The notes beneath the pieces were generated by a model. It did no database searches and was not told where the DNA came from. It was given only the letters and a program-made list of their open reading frames with translations. 64,000 bases of DNA, from the NCBI GenBank assembly GCA_021234535.1, contig CM037830.1, positions 4,810,170-4,874,169 on the forward strand, read 5' to 3'. Source of the stretch: Stichopus chloronotus (taxonomy: Eukaryota > Echinodermata > Holothuroidea > Aspidochirotida > Stichopodidae). Below are positions 49,779 to 61,900 of the stretch, one piece after another (within the stretch, counting starts at the first letter, position 1; each line of letters starts with the position of its first letter). The translations under genes and the position numbers were made by a program.

Positions 49779-50141
49779 GGAATTATTTCATTCCAGTTTA
49801 TAGTTCTGTGGGGGCACGTTGCCAGCGTAGGGAGCCTATCTGACAGAATAAGATGGTGAGATGATATTCATGCGATAAGCCTTTCAGTTGTTTTCATCAT
49901 TGCACAAAAACAATACACAACTTAGAACGCTTAACTATGGATGTAATACTTTAAGCTTGATACAGTGCAGTCTGTGGTTCCTCATTTGATACCAAAGAGA
50001 AAAAAACAGGTCTGTCTAAGACGCTTTACATCAGCAATATTAAACTTTGTCACTTGACACACCAGATGAAGGAGGCTCTGCTGTTACCCTGAGCTGTGAG
50101 CTGAAGAGACCTTGACTAGTTTCACTAGGTTTCAAAACATT

Positions 50142-50282
50142 AAACCACTCTTTGTCCTCTTAATACATGTTGATATATTCCATCAGATAAACTACTCTTT
50201 GTCTTCTTAATACATGTTGATATATTCCATCAGATAAACTACTCTTTGTCCTCTTAATACATGTTGATATATTCCATCAGAT
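50142..50282. repeat. Three tandem copies of a 47-bp unit
   Basis: The unit starts AAACTACTCTTTGTCCTCTT and ends TTCCATCAGAT. The three copies differ by about one base each, so they are recent. Confidence 0.93.
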
Positions 50283-52511
50283 AAACCACAGACCAATTAC
50301 TCTGCATTTCAGCTCTCCATCAATGCATTTGAATAAAATGAGAACAAAGAGAAGAAAAGAAATGTGCCACATTTTTCTTTCCAATAATCTGTAGGTAACG
50401 TTTCTCCAAACTACGATGAAAATTTTAATCATCAATGTAGGATCTTCAATGTAGGCTGTGAACTACTTACACGCCCGCCCTCTATTTTAAGCATCCTTTG
50501 AAGCAGATTTTATGGCAAAAGATTGTTGTGCAGCAAACACTCTTCTGGTGGAGGTTTATAATGATGATACCTTGAAGAATTTTTGAGAAGCCTGTGCATT
50601 GTTAACTGTTGTGAGTTGAGAAACACTTCTTCATACTTGACAAATTTCTTCAAAAAAATCAAAACTTGGTTGGAAATTCACTTAATGAGAGTCAATTACT
50701 TACTTTACAGAGAATTAATGTTCTGAGGTAGTGATTGCTTTGGTTATAGTACTTCCAAACTAATGAAACTTGAGGAAACCAGTCACAGTTTGCTGCAGAA
50801 GTAAACCAATTTTTAAAGGGTAAGTATTGAGGAATAGAAGGAAAATGCTCTGCTGCTCTAATGAAATCACGCATAAACAGGAAACGTGCAATGATTATCA
50901 GTAAAAACTGCCTCTTGACATGTGAAATTATGACTGAAAAACCCCCTTAATTCACACTTTTGAGGTACCCCTTTTTTCCCTGATGTATTATTCAGGATAT
51001 GGCACCATCTCAGTGATGGGCTCTGGCTATAGTTCATTACCTAAGCAGTATTTAAGTTCGGGTATTTACAGCTTCAGAAGCATCTGTTCCAGCTTTCTTT
51101 TATGACTTACAATAATCCTCCACCCAGAATAATCCTCCACTCAGACTAAAGACTAAAAGATGGCCTTAATTTGATGTCTTCATCCTGAAATGATGGGACT
51201 TCTGTGGGGAAATGTCCCAAAAAAGTTGGTGTGACCAACAAATGTGTGGTTAAAGGCACCACACGCACATCATTAAAATCACCAATGGCTACAAATGCAT
51301 TTAAACTGTGATAAACCAAAAACCCTCTCAAATTCGATGCAACATGCATAAGATTCAATTCTGTTTTTACTGGAGAGAAGAGTTAAGTGAAACTTTAACA
51401 ACAGAAATGAAGTATTGCTACAGCAAAATGCCTCCTACATTGGAGCCACACACATTTCACTGTTGGGCCAACGATAGAGTGGTGGCCTGTAACACATATA
51501 TGGCATCAAATTGCTTGAAATGTTAAATGTTGCACATAGAACTAACAAAATTGCCCAAAAGGTTGCAAGCCTTGAGAAAACAGCAGTTTAACATTATTCT
51601 TCAAGAGCTTGTGGGATGGTTGTACATTTACATTGTGCACATGGTTAACATGCAGCAAAAGCACCCTCATATATTTTGTGGGTGCTCTATTCAAGCCCAC
51701 AGCAACAACATGCTGTCATTTCTATGGTTGGAAGTCATTCCACAAGCACCACTGACAATGTCAAATAATTAGAATATGGCATAGGTGAAATGTTTTCATA
51801 AGAACTACCACCACTTCTTCGCATTTTGTAAAATACCAACCTTTGACAACAATAAATGACTGAAAGACTATGACAGGTTTGAGTTAAAATTAAGAACCAC
51901 AGAAAAACACAGGTACAAACATAAAACACTTGAGCCAATAGTGAAGCACAGGTGGAAATAGAATGAGCTAGATTCCTGTTTCAGATGTTCATCTGCATTC
52001 TGGATGAATGAGCAGAGAACCATTCAACAAGAAACGGTTTGCTTTGTCTGAGTGATGTATGGGAGAAACACCACCATGGTTGATTAAAGACCTCACTAAA
52101 GTGATGTTTGCATTTAAGTGTCATTTTCTCTTCATCTCTCCTTCCCCCAAAAAGAACAAATTTACAGCATGCAATAAATTTCACTGCTTTCAGGGGATTG
52201 TATCTGAGCAGAGAAAGAATTGAAACAAAAAAGGTACTTCTTACAACCACATGGATGTCACACACATAGTCACAAACATCTGATCAACTATGGTGTACTT
52301 CTATCGTACTTGACATATTCCAACTTGGTAGCAAATGCTACCCGGCGTCAACAGGAATGTCTAGACTGACCATGCTTTCAAAATATTGCGCAGACCTGTT
52401 CAAAATTTAATGGGAAGATGCGGTCACCCCGATTTGTATAAGCACAGTCATCTATCCTAATTCATGGATGGCTTTTTTTAATCTCAAGACAATATCTTTG
52501 TCACAGGATTG
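50283..52511. other. No gene recognised
   Basis: Minus-strand peptides here (for example around GDFNDVRVVPLTTHLL at about 51275) are broken by stops and match nothing I know. Decayed coding sequence is possible but not supportable. Confidence 0.3.
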
Positions 52512-53090
52512 CTACATTTTTGTAGGTGATTTGCTTACTTTGAATATGCAATAGTTTGATATATCCTGAGAGATACTTGTAAGGTATAAAAAAAGGAGAA
52601 ATTTAAGATTTAGCTGATACTTCAAAATAAAGTTGGGGCAACTGTTTACTCCTTTTGAATAGCCAAAATTCATTCTGCTTGAGTATAGATCAACTTTGGT
52701 GATGTGAGACACAGTGCATCCTTGCATAGAATAAGTTTCCAAATTTAGCATACTGCACCAACAAGCAACATCATCTGATGCATTTATCAAATTGAAGAAA
52801 ACCATTTCTAGCATGTTACTGCTCATCAGCTGCTCAGTGATGTATTTTGCCCTCAACTGCTGACCAGGGATACTGTCAGGTGGGAAGATCTCATTTTTGA
52901 GGGATGTTACTGTACATCGACAGTACTCTTGGTTTGGGAGAGGGATAAGGAGGGACCCATGCATAGTCGAAAAAACTGGAAGAGAATCCAAAATAACTGC
53001 TTGGTCAGAGAACAAAAATGCCACCAACACAATGCAGATAGATACCTTAGTAACAACAAGCAAAATCCACTGATTGCTTGAACTATCCCC
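52512..53090 (-). CDS. Unassigned open frame with an N-terminal membrane segment
   Basis: Open for about 190 codons from just after an in-frame stop near 53091. The first part, WILLVVTKVSICIVLVAFLF, is a strong hydrophobic segment of the signal-peptide or signal-anchor type. It is followed by a Cys-bearing region (EYCRCTVTSL, DDVACWCSM, MQGCTV) and one N-glycosylation motif (NAS). The frame has no ATG near its start, but CAG|TGG or TAG|TTC could be acceptors, so it may be an internal exon. The C-terminal third is Leu/Phe-rich and may be read-through. No family was recognised. It lies downstream of the sialyltransferase on the same strand, and no link is shown. A chance open frame is quite possible. 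Confidence 0.25.
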   Translation of the reverse strand, partial: GDSSSNQWILLVVTKVSICIVLVAFLFSDQAVILDSLPVFSTMHGSLLIPLPNQEYCRCTVTSLKNEIFPPDSIPGQQLRAKYITEQLMSSNMLEMVFFNLINASDDVACWCSMLNLETYSMQGCTVSHITKVDLYSSRMNFGYSKGVNSCPNFILKYQLNLKFLLFLYLTSISQDISNYCIFKVSKSPTKM

Positions 53091-55478
53091 TCACTTAATC
53101 CTTAATACTGTGACATATCATGTCAACATTGTATGTTACGTTTCCTCTTGGTGTTGGCTGACAATTCAAATTGAATTATTTGCAGCAATGACAGTCCACA
53201 CACCATCTTATTCTGCATTACCGTCATACAGAATGAGTTATAGCACTGTACTCTAGCCAACAATCAACTGATTACACATCCTTCCAGTCACTCCACAGCA
53301 GCTATGCAACGGTTCTTATGACGGTCTGCTTTCATCCCCTATGGCTAATCCATTTTAAGAAAAAAAAAAAGCCTTTTCCTTTGAAATTTGTATAACACTA
53401 AAAAATTAACAAACTGTAATCCATGCGTCGGCTAATACAGTAGAGCATGACAACATAGTTGACTGACAATTGTTGAGATGTTACAAAACACAAAAACATA
53501 GAAAAGTGTAATGAAAACTGCAAAAATAAAATCTCAACATGACTCATATAAATACTTATTATGTGATAGCGATGTACTTATTTTATGTATAGTTGACTCC
53601 TTACGTCCCTGGACTATTCATTTACCAGATAGCACTCGCACTTTGAGCATTGCTGTAAGTTTCCCAATGTGTTGTGGCAATGCAGTCCATGGTTAACAAG
53701 ATTACTGTTAAAAAATATACTGAAACTACGATTCGTATCAATAGTACTGAATTGAAATTGACTTGTGTCACTTTCTCTGCTATACTTAGCATATAACATC
53801 TTTTTACATAACCGAGGAGACTTCCCATAAACTTTTCCAAATGTCAATGAAAAAAGCTTGCTCATGCAAGATACCAGCTTGAGAAACGGGTACAATACCT
53901 GATCCTGCGTGTGATGTCAAAGTGTAATGAGAACGAATTACCAGGTTATTTCCTTGGTTTTAAATTTTTCCGATGTCCATGGTCCCATAGGATAAGACAA
54001 AGGTTAGTGTTTACTGCTTCTGTACGTGTGAGTCTCAAAACATCAGCAAAGATCTGTTTCCTTTCCAGACACTCAGACTTGCAGAATGTCACAGTGATAA
54101 CAAAGATGCTAAATCCTAAAACATTCAGTCCTGCTTGTAAATACAAAAAGCATGAAATATCTTTACCTTCTTGAAAATTTTTGCTTGATCATGCATTTTT
54201 CTTGAGCTTATCCTCTGTTTTAAGGAATCAAAAAGTACACAACAGTAAGTAAAGATGCACCAGTTCAGAGGATTTCCACACAGCCACATGGAAATTAAAG
54301 TGCATTGTGCATTAGTTCCCTATGCAGGAGATGCATAAGAAATTAGATATGTTACCTTCTTGAAAATTTTTGCTTATGTTCCATATATTTTTCTTGAGCT
54401 AATCTTACTTTTGAAGCAGTGAAATCTGAAACCATGCCCGAGGTCATTTTTGAGGGCAATTAAGATCAATTGAAGAAACTTTTGTACATATAATATGCTA
54501 AAACTGAATCTTATCAGGTACCACTGCAGTTTCCATGGTTGATATTGCAGTGAACAGATATTGAAATCAAGTGGATATCCCTGATGATGCAATAATCTGA
54601 CCAAAATTTATAGGGCCAAAATTGCCAAATAAAATGTCCCATATCTTAAAGCCTCAGCACTCATTTTTTTCAGGATTATGAGATTCCATTGCTCAGTCAA
54701 AAAACGTCAGCTCAAAAATTCAGGGAAAAGTTGTTTTCATCCACCATTAAATTCAATTGACGATGTTCATTTTCTGATGTCCCTTATCACACAAGAAATT
54801 TACCATAGATGAGCTCTGAATACCCTATTTTAACAATCTAAATATAGATGAACAGACTGTTAGTACCACCACTGGTCAAAGGGTCCTTGTTTACAAATCC
54901 CTTTAATACAATTATTTCTGGAGTACAATAACAGTATAAGTTCAATATCTTGAGCCTATACCTTTCCATTTACCGCACTTCACATACGACAGAGTGTAAA
55001 CAAACCAATCGCCTTTGAGCTTTGATTAATGCACAATCTCAAGGTAGGGCTTACCAATATTGACTGCAGCAGTAGATCCTACAGACGGATATAAATCAAC
55101 CATAAATTGTTCAACTCAGATGCTGGATAGGAGTACAACACAGAATGGGTAACACAGTTGCAAGATTTTCAGAGATCTTGCTGTGGACACTTTTCTGTTT
55201 CGCGTACAGGTCAGTACCTAGTCGATGTACTTCTCATGAAGGAGGGAAACACAGAAGGAGATTTTTGTCACATTCTTATGATTTCTGCTTCATTTAATAA
55301 AGAGATGGGAAATTATTTGCCTTAAATCGAAAACAGTGTTGGCCAGGGTTGTTTTAAATCAAGCAAGCAGGCAACAGATAAGACAGCTACTGGACAGCTA
55401 CTAGCAACAATCTTCATCATGAGAATTTATTTAACCAAATTTCTTCTACGCAATATCTCTACTACGAATAACAACCTC
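53091..55478. other. No gene recognised; short local duplication near 54164 and 54355
   Basis: The sequence from ACCTTCTTGAAAATTTTTGC through TTTTTCTTGAGC occurs at about 54172-54212 and again at about 54355-54400. The rest is AT-rich without supportable exons. Confidence 0.4.
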
Positions 55479-55484
55479 TTTATT
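55479..55484 (-). terminator. Candidate polyadenylation signal of the sialyltransferase
   Basis: AATAAA on the minus strand lies about 455 bp after the stop codon at 55939. A second candidate lies a little further on, near 55427. The stretch 55485-55938 is then the 3' UTR. Confidence 0.4.
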
Positions 55485-55938
55485 CAGAGGGAAAATATCT
55501 GTCTCTTGTGGTGTTCGACCTAGTTCTGCATCCATTGACTTATGACGGAGGATATGGTGTAGAAAATATAATACATATATACAGAGAATAATATACACAG
55601 ATATATCTGTTTACCTGTACATTATGTTCATCAAAATTATTAATACGAAAGACTGAAACGAAATATAAAAGCTGACAGGTATTTCATTACTTCACAGGCA
55701 GTAAGACGGATAAAAGAGTAGAGAGTAGGGCTATAATATCCTTCCCTTTTCTGCGCTAGAAGCATCTTCCAGGAACACATCACGTATCACTAACTTGAGG
55801 AAGGACCTTCTTGAGGTAGAAGACACACTTTGATGCATCAGCAAAGTTGAAAGCCTGAAAAATGGCGGGTGTTCTTCTGTTTTCTTTGTCGATTTACGTA
55901 ATCTCCATCCTCCAGGAGCTACGTAAATACCATATAGG

Positions 55939-58900
55939 CTACCTCTGGAATGCTTCAATATCTCTGGTATACCATGTTATAACTTTGTCTTTATGCAGAT
56001 TCTTCAGAATCTCAACCTCCCTCTTGAAATCGTGGCTGCCAACAACGTTCCTATATTTCATGTACTCTTTGTCGTAGTAGTGTTCTGTGTATTGGGTGTT
56101 AAAGCCCATCCCATACACGCTGATCTGGTCGCACCCTCCATGGAGTGCAGCGAAGAACATGACCGCACCGGTGGAGGGACGGAACGATCTCGTTATCATC
56201 CATCTGTGAGGCGAAGATCAAGATAGACGTGTATTGGTGGAGGAATGTTGTTTATGTTGCGACCTACAAATCAAAGAGCAGGTCGATTACCTACAAGACG
56301 TAAGACACCACTGACCTCAATGAGGGTATAGCAATGGTTAGAGAGGAGTGGTGGATGCAGATAACTGTCACTTGCAAGTACTATGACAGGTATTCTGCAA
56401 GTATCCAAATTCTTACTGTCAAAGCAGACTGGACGATATGAAAGACAATCATCCCCAACTGTTAAGTTAAAATAATCCAAAGTACAACGTAAGGTGGGAG
56501 GAAATCATCGAAACATAAACAGGCACGAGAAAGTGACCTAGAGATCTTTGGTATTGAGACGAACAGTACTTGGCAATGCATACGAAGGAAAATTGGCCAG
56601 CCATTGTCAATCAGTGACCTAAAGCCCTACACACTAATTCCTCTATGCTTTATATCATGCTGAATCGAAGCTACTAAAAATCTTGCTTTTAGATCACACC
56701 TTTCCATTGTCTTACAGTGGTATTTCTTGTTACCAAACCCTATCACTTTAAGACATTTTTATCAATTCACCTTCCATCCCCCTCAGGCTGCAAACAATAA
56801 CACAGCGATAAGACATCGGATAGTTCTCGAAAAGTAAGCCATCATGGAACGGGTTACTGGTCATCATGTCCCCAGGCAAAAAGTAGTGTTTGAGAGGAGA
56901 AGGTTTTCTGACTATTTTAATAGAATCAATCCATCATATTAGCATCTTCAAACACCTTTGGAATGCAGTGCCCCATTGCATGGCTGGAGTGTCAGGCATG
57001 ATGGAAATTGTTCCTTATAACTGTCCATTCTATCTTTCATCGGTTGCCAACATGCTTGATTTGATAGAAAGGTGGCCAACCGTGTCAATGGCATAAATGG
57101 CTACCCGTTTTTATGGGTTCCAACACAGTCTAGTGATGGAGGGAACATACTGTCTATGATAGGACCCATCAGATGTGCGTCTAGAACTTTCAGCACGGAA
57201 AGGGGATACTACTTCCTTAGTGCAAAGCATTTTCACAGACAGGACTATTTGAGCAGAGCGCCACCATTGGTTGGTGCAGAGTGAACAGGGAAATTTTGGC
57301 TTTACAAGACCCAGATGCACAAGAACAGCACTTCCAGGGCATCCTAAGCTGCATGTGTCCAGCTTCGAAAAAGGTATCTGCAACTTCTGAATCTATGAGG
57401 AAAACACCAATCTACGAATAAATGATAATAGTTTGGATTGCATCTATCTAAAATATATCCACATATTACATCGGCCTCACTCATTCGGCGATCATGCATA
57501 AGCCTTCAAAAGAATCCCAGGATCAGTAAGAGCTAAAAATTGTAACTTGAAAGTTTCCTGTGCATACACTATCTAAGCAGAGTGCCACCATGGGTGGTGC
57601 AGGGCATTTAAGAAAAATTTCATCTTTACAAAACCCATAGAAGGAAATAAAATGACCCTTTCAGGGTGTCCTTAAGTTGCATGTACCCAGCCTTGAAGTT
57701 GAGATCACAAGTCTGCAATTTCACAATCAGGGAAACATCCATCCATGCAAAAATGCTAACTATTTTGATTGCTTTTGTCTAGAGAATTTTCACCTATTAC
57801 ACTGTCCACTCATTCTGTGGCTGCGCAGCAACCTTCAAAAGAATCTTAGGATTGTCGATAGCTAAAATCTTAACGTAAAAGTTTCCTGTATACACTACCT
57901 AAGGGGAGCACCACCGTCGGTTGGTGCTAAGCCTATAAGAAAATTTTGGCTTTACAACCCTCCAAGTGACTGGCAACAGTACCTCCCTGGTGTCCTCAGC
58001 TGCATGTACCTAGCCTGGAAATAGGGATATCAATTCTCCAATTTCTCAATTAATGAGAAAAATATCTTTGAAAAAATAGTAATAATTTGCAGTGCTTTCA
58101 TCTACAATATTTTCACATATTGCATCACATTCACTAATCTTCTTCAGAGCAGTGAGCGCAAAAAAATTGTAAGGTTGCCTGCGTATACAATCCAAGCAGA
58201 GTACCACTATCAGTTGGTGCAGAGTGTGCCCGGAAATTTTTTGCTTAAAGCACCTCCGAGGTCACCGGAAATTGCATTTCCAATTTGCATTTCTCTTTAC
58301 ACCTCTCCCCCTCCAAACAAATGCAGCTTTATATGATTCCAAGTAAATTTATTTTTGGGATCAAAAGGTGATTGTGGGGATGTGCCCCCATGCCATCCAA
58401 CCCCTGTGGCAGTGTCACTGCTCTTCCAACTGTAAATAAAGCAGAACCCACAAGACTTTGTCTCAAATTCACATAACCATGATTATCCATTTACCACCCT
58501 ATGCTTCTTCCTCACAATTTCTGGTAACTGAAGTTCAAGACTGGTAAAGAAGTGATCCATTAGATTCAATTATTGAAAGGCATTGGTTTGAGATCCGCAG
58601 AATTAGGTGATTCTGCAAGCTCATGGAGGATTTTCGTTTAAGATTAACGTTAAGTTGCACAGCTTGAACAATGGTAAAGACGGTCACTCAATCATACCTC
58701 TCACTAAATCATATACAGTGCTGTACATTCAAATCAGAGACTCATAGAGAAAGAAATACTTGACAGTGTAGAATGCTCACTTTTGATGCCAATTATAAAA
58801 AAACAGCAGAACATTCACTGGGCTTTTCAAGGCAATTAATTTGTTAAAACATCAAACATCTTCAACAGGGTTTAGGAGCAGAGCATCAGGTGGTGAAAAA

Positions 58901-61900
58901 CAATGCAAAAGAAAAAACTTACATTTTGTGAATATATCTTATAAAGTCTGGATGAAATAATCGTACATCCTTTGCATCCGCAGTCAGCTTCTGTTTAGGA
59001 TTGGCGGCTGTCACTACATCCCTAATGTAGTAATAGTCCTTCAGGCGACATGGTAGAAATAAGTACTTGATATCCTGTGGGGGGATTTCAAAGACCAGTT
59101 TGGTAAATCTCAGGTCCTGATATATGCATAACGGGTTCACTAAATGCAAATTTTTCTTTTTAGTATTGCAGTACAGCACTTGGCTTAATCTTCAAGTATA
59201 TAGCAAGTGACATTCCATTAAGAGCACAGTTTTTACAAACCAAATTTTACTCTTAATGTCCACAGAATTACTGCATTGCTCCAAAAAGCATAAAAGATAG
59301 TAAACAGTCCAAGGCACTGGGGTGGGAGGAGGGGTTATTTTCTTGCAACTGGTTGCAGGTAAGAAAAATTTGAACATTCTCACCAAATGGCTAAATCTTT
59401 TGAATACTAAACCAACCAGAAAGTCAAAGGACTTGGTGATACCTTGCCAATATTAATGATGAAAAAAGGATAACCAACATACCATACCCTCCTTGAAACA
59501 CCATGTCTACAACAAATCAGTCACTGGTATGTATCTTCCTTACAAGGTCTTTAAACTCCACCACTGGTGACCTCAAATGACCTTTGACCTCCATGAAAAA
59601 CAATAGGGATCATCCACTCAAAATGGCCAAACTACACATTAAGATTGCGGTTCAAGCAACTTTTCCTTCTGAAGAGATAGTGTGTACAAGGTTTCTAAAC
59701 TATGACCTCTACTGAACTTGTATGACCTTTGACCTCCCTAAAACCTGACAGAGATCATTTAATCATCAAAAGCAACCAAGGTTAAGAGTTTGAAGTTCAG
59801 GTAACTTTCAGTAGCTGGGATAGCTGACTTAATATATTTCAGAGTTTCTCCTCTGTTGACCTCAAATGACCTTTTCATCTACTCATAATGGACTACCTAC
59901 ATACCATCTTTGAGGTTCAAGCAACCTTCCCTCACTAAGATAATGTGTTTACAAGGTTTTCAAGCTATGTCCTCTACTGATCCCATGTGACCTTTGACCT
60001 CACCAAAACTTGACGGAGATCAACTACTTATCAAATGCTACCAATACTATACATTTGGAATTAAAGCAACTTTCAGTTGCTGAGATATCCTCCTTAATAG
60101 GATTTCAGACTTTCCCCTCTGGTGACCTCAAATGACGTTTGACCTACCTGGAAAAAAGTAGGGACCATCAAGTCACAATAGACTACTTACATACCAGTTC
60201 TGAAGTTCAAGTACAGTAACTTTCCCACCTTGAGATACTGTGTTTACAAGTTTTTCTAGCTATGTCCTCTATTGACCTCATGTGACCTTTGACCTCATCA
60301 AAACTTGACAGAGATCTTCTATTCATCAAGTGCTACCAATGGTTTCAGTTTGAAATTCCAGCAACTTTTCATTGCTGAGATATCCTCCTCAGTAGATTTT
60401 CAGACTATCCCTGCTGGTGACCTCAAATGACCTTTGACCTTAAAAAGAATAGGGACCATCTACTCTATATGGACTACCTACACACCAACTTTGAAGTTCA
60501 AGCAACTTTCCCTTCTTGAGATATCATGTTTACAAGCCAAAAGGCACACACATGCATACACACACACACACTCCATCACCATCGCATAGATTCCTTGCCT
60601 GCTTTCGGCAAGGAATCAAAAATGTCACAACACATTCAATGCCTTACAGGCGGTCAACACTGCTAGTTACAAACAGCATTTTATAGCAGCAATATAATCA
60701 TCTTTTATTATGAAGAAGAAAGTCAAATGACTGACCTTGTCTCGCGGTACTTCTCCTTTGGGCATGTGAATCAAAGAGCGATCCATGAGAACATAATGTG
60801 TGGTTTTGGATCCAACATCCTTCTCATATCCTGTCCTTAAAGCATTGTTAACCCTGCAACAACAAAAAAAACCAGAATGGCAAAAGGCTTTGTGATTCCT
60901 TGCAACATGGTTATATTATATCAAACATGAATTACCCACATGACAAGTATGAGATCAACTACAATTACTGTGCTTGAAACACCACATTAATGAGCCTTTT
61001 AATCCCAAATGACATATTTTTGGTGTCCTCAAATGACATTTGACTTTCACCAAAAGCAATAGGGATCACCTACCCAGTATGGCCAACCCTCATATCAAGA
61101 ATGACATCAGTCATCATCACCCTTCTGAAGATAATGTGTTTGCAAGATTTTCAGTTTAACCTGGGGTGACCTCAAACCACCTTTGACCTTAACCAAAAAC
61201 AAAAGGATTCTTCTACTCGGTATATACAATCCACACATCAAGTATGACATCAGTCAAGGTTACATTCCTGGAGATATTGTGTTTACAGTTTGATCTCTGG
61301 TGACCTCAAGTAACTTTTGACCTAGACCAAAAACAATAGAGATCATCTACTCCATATGGCCAACCTACACACCAAGTATGACATCAGTCACAGTAACCCT
61401 TCTAGAGATATTGTATTTACAAGGTTTTTACAGTTTAACATCTGGTGAAGTCAAATGACCTCTGACCTCAACCAAAAACAATAGGGATCATCTACTCAAT
61501 GTGACCAACCCACACATTAAGTAGGACATCAGTCAGAGTTACCCTTCTGGAGATACTGTGTTTACAAGGCTTTTACAGTTTGACCTCTGATGACCTCAAA
61601 TGACATTTGATCTTGACCAAAAACGATAGAGATCTTCTACTCAATTAGACTCAGCAGAGTCTGCTTGGGCTGGAAAGTTTCTGTTCCTAATCTTGGTTCC
61701 GCCACCTCTGAACATCCATACTATACTGCTCTTCCGGAAGAGTGTTTACTCCCCTCACAGATCGCTGCCCTCGCAGACTCTGGACACTCGTTTTAATTAT
61801 GCACACAACTTTTAACTAAAACCATTGTTTTTCGCTACCAAATTCGGTAGAAGCCAATCACGGCCATCGTGAGAAATGATGGGAGTGAGGATGGGGAAAG

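Noticed and set aside
54172..54400. Duplicated stretch of about 45 bp as a possible gene feature
   Set aside because: Only two short copies, no coding or inverted-repeat signature; noted in the region entry.
55862..56077. Plus-strand frame starting ATGGCGGG
   Set aside because: It is the opposite strand of the last sialyltransferase exon, which has clear S, III and VS motifs.
60545..60575. Repeated CA stretches as a possible CRISPR-like array
   Set aside because: Simple dinucleotide microsatellite inside a transposon-type repeat in an animal genome; no spacers.
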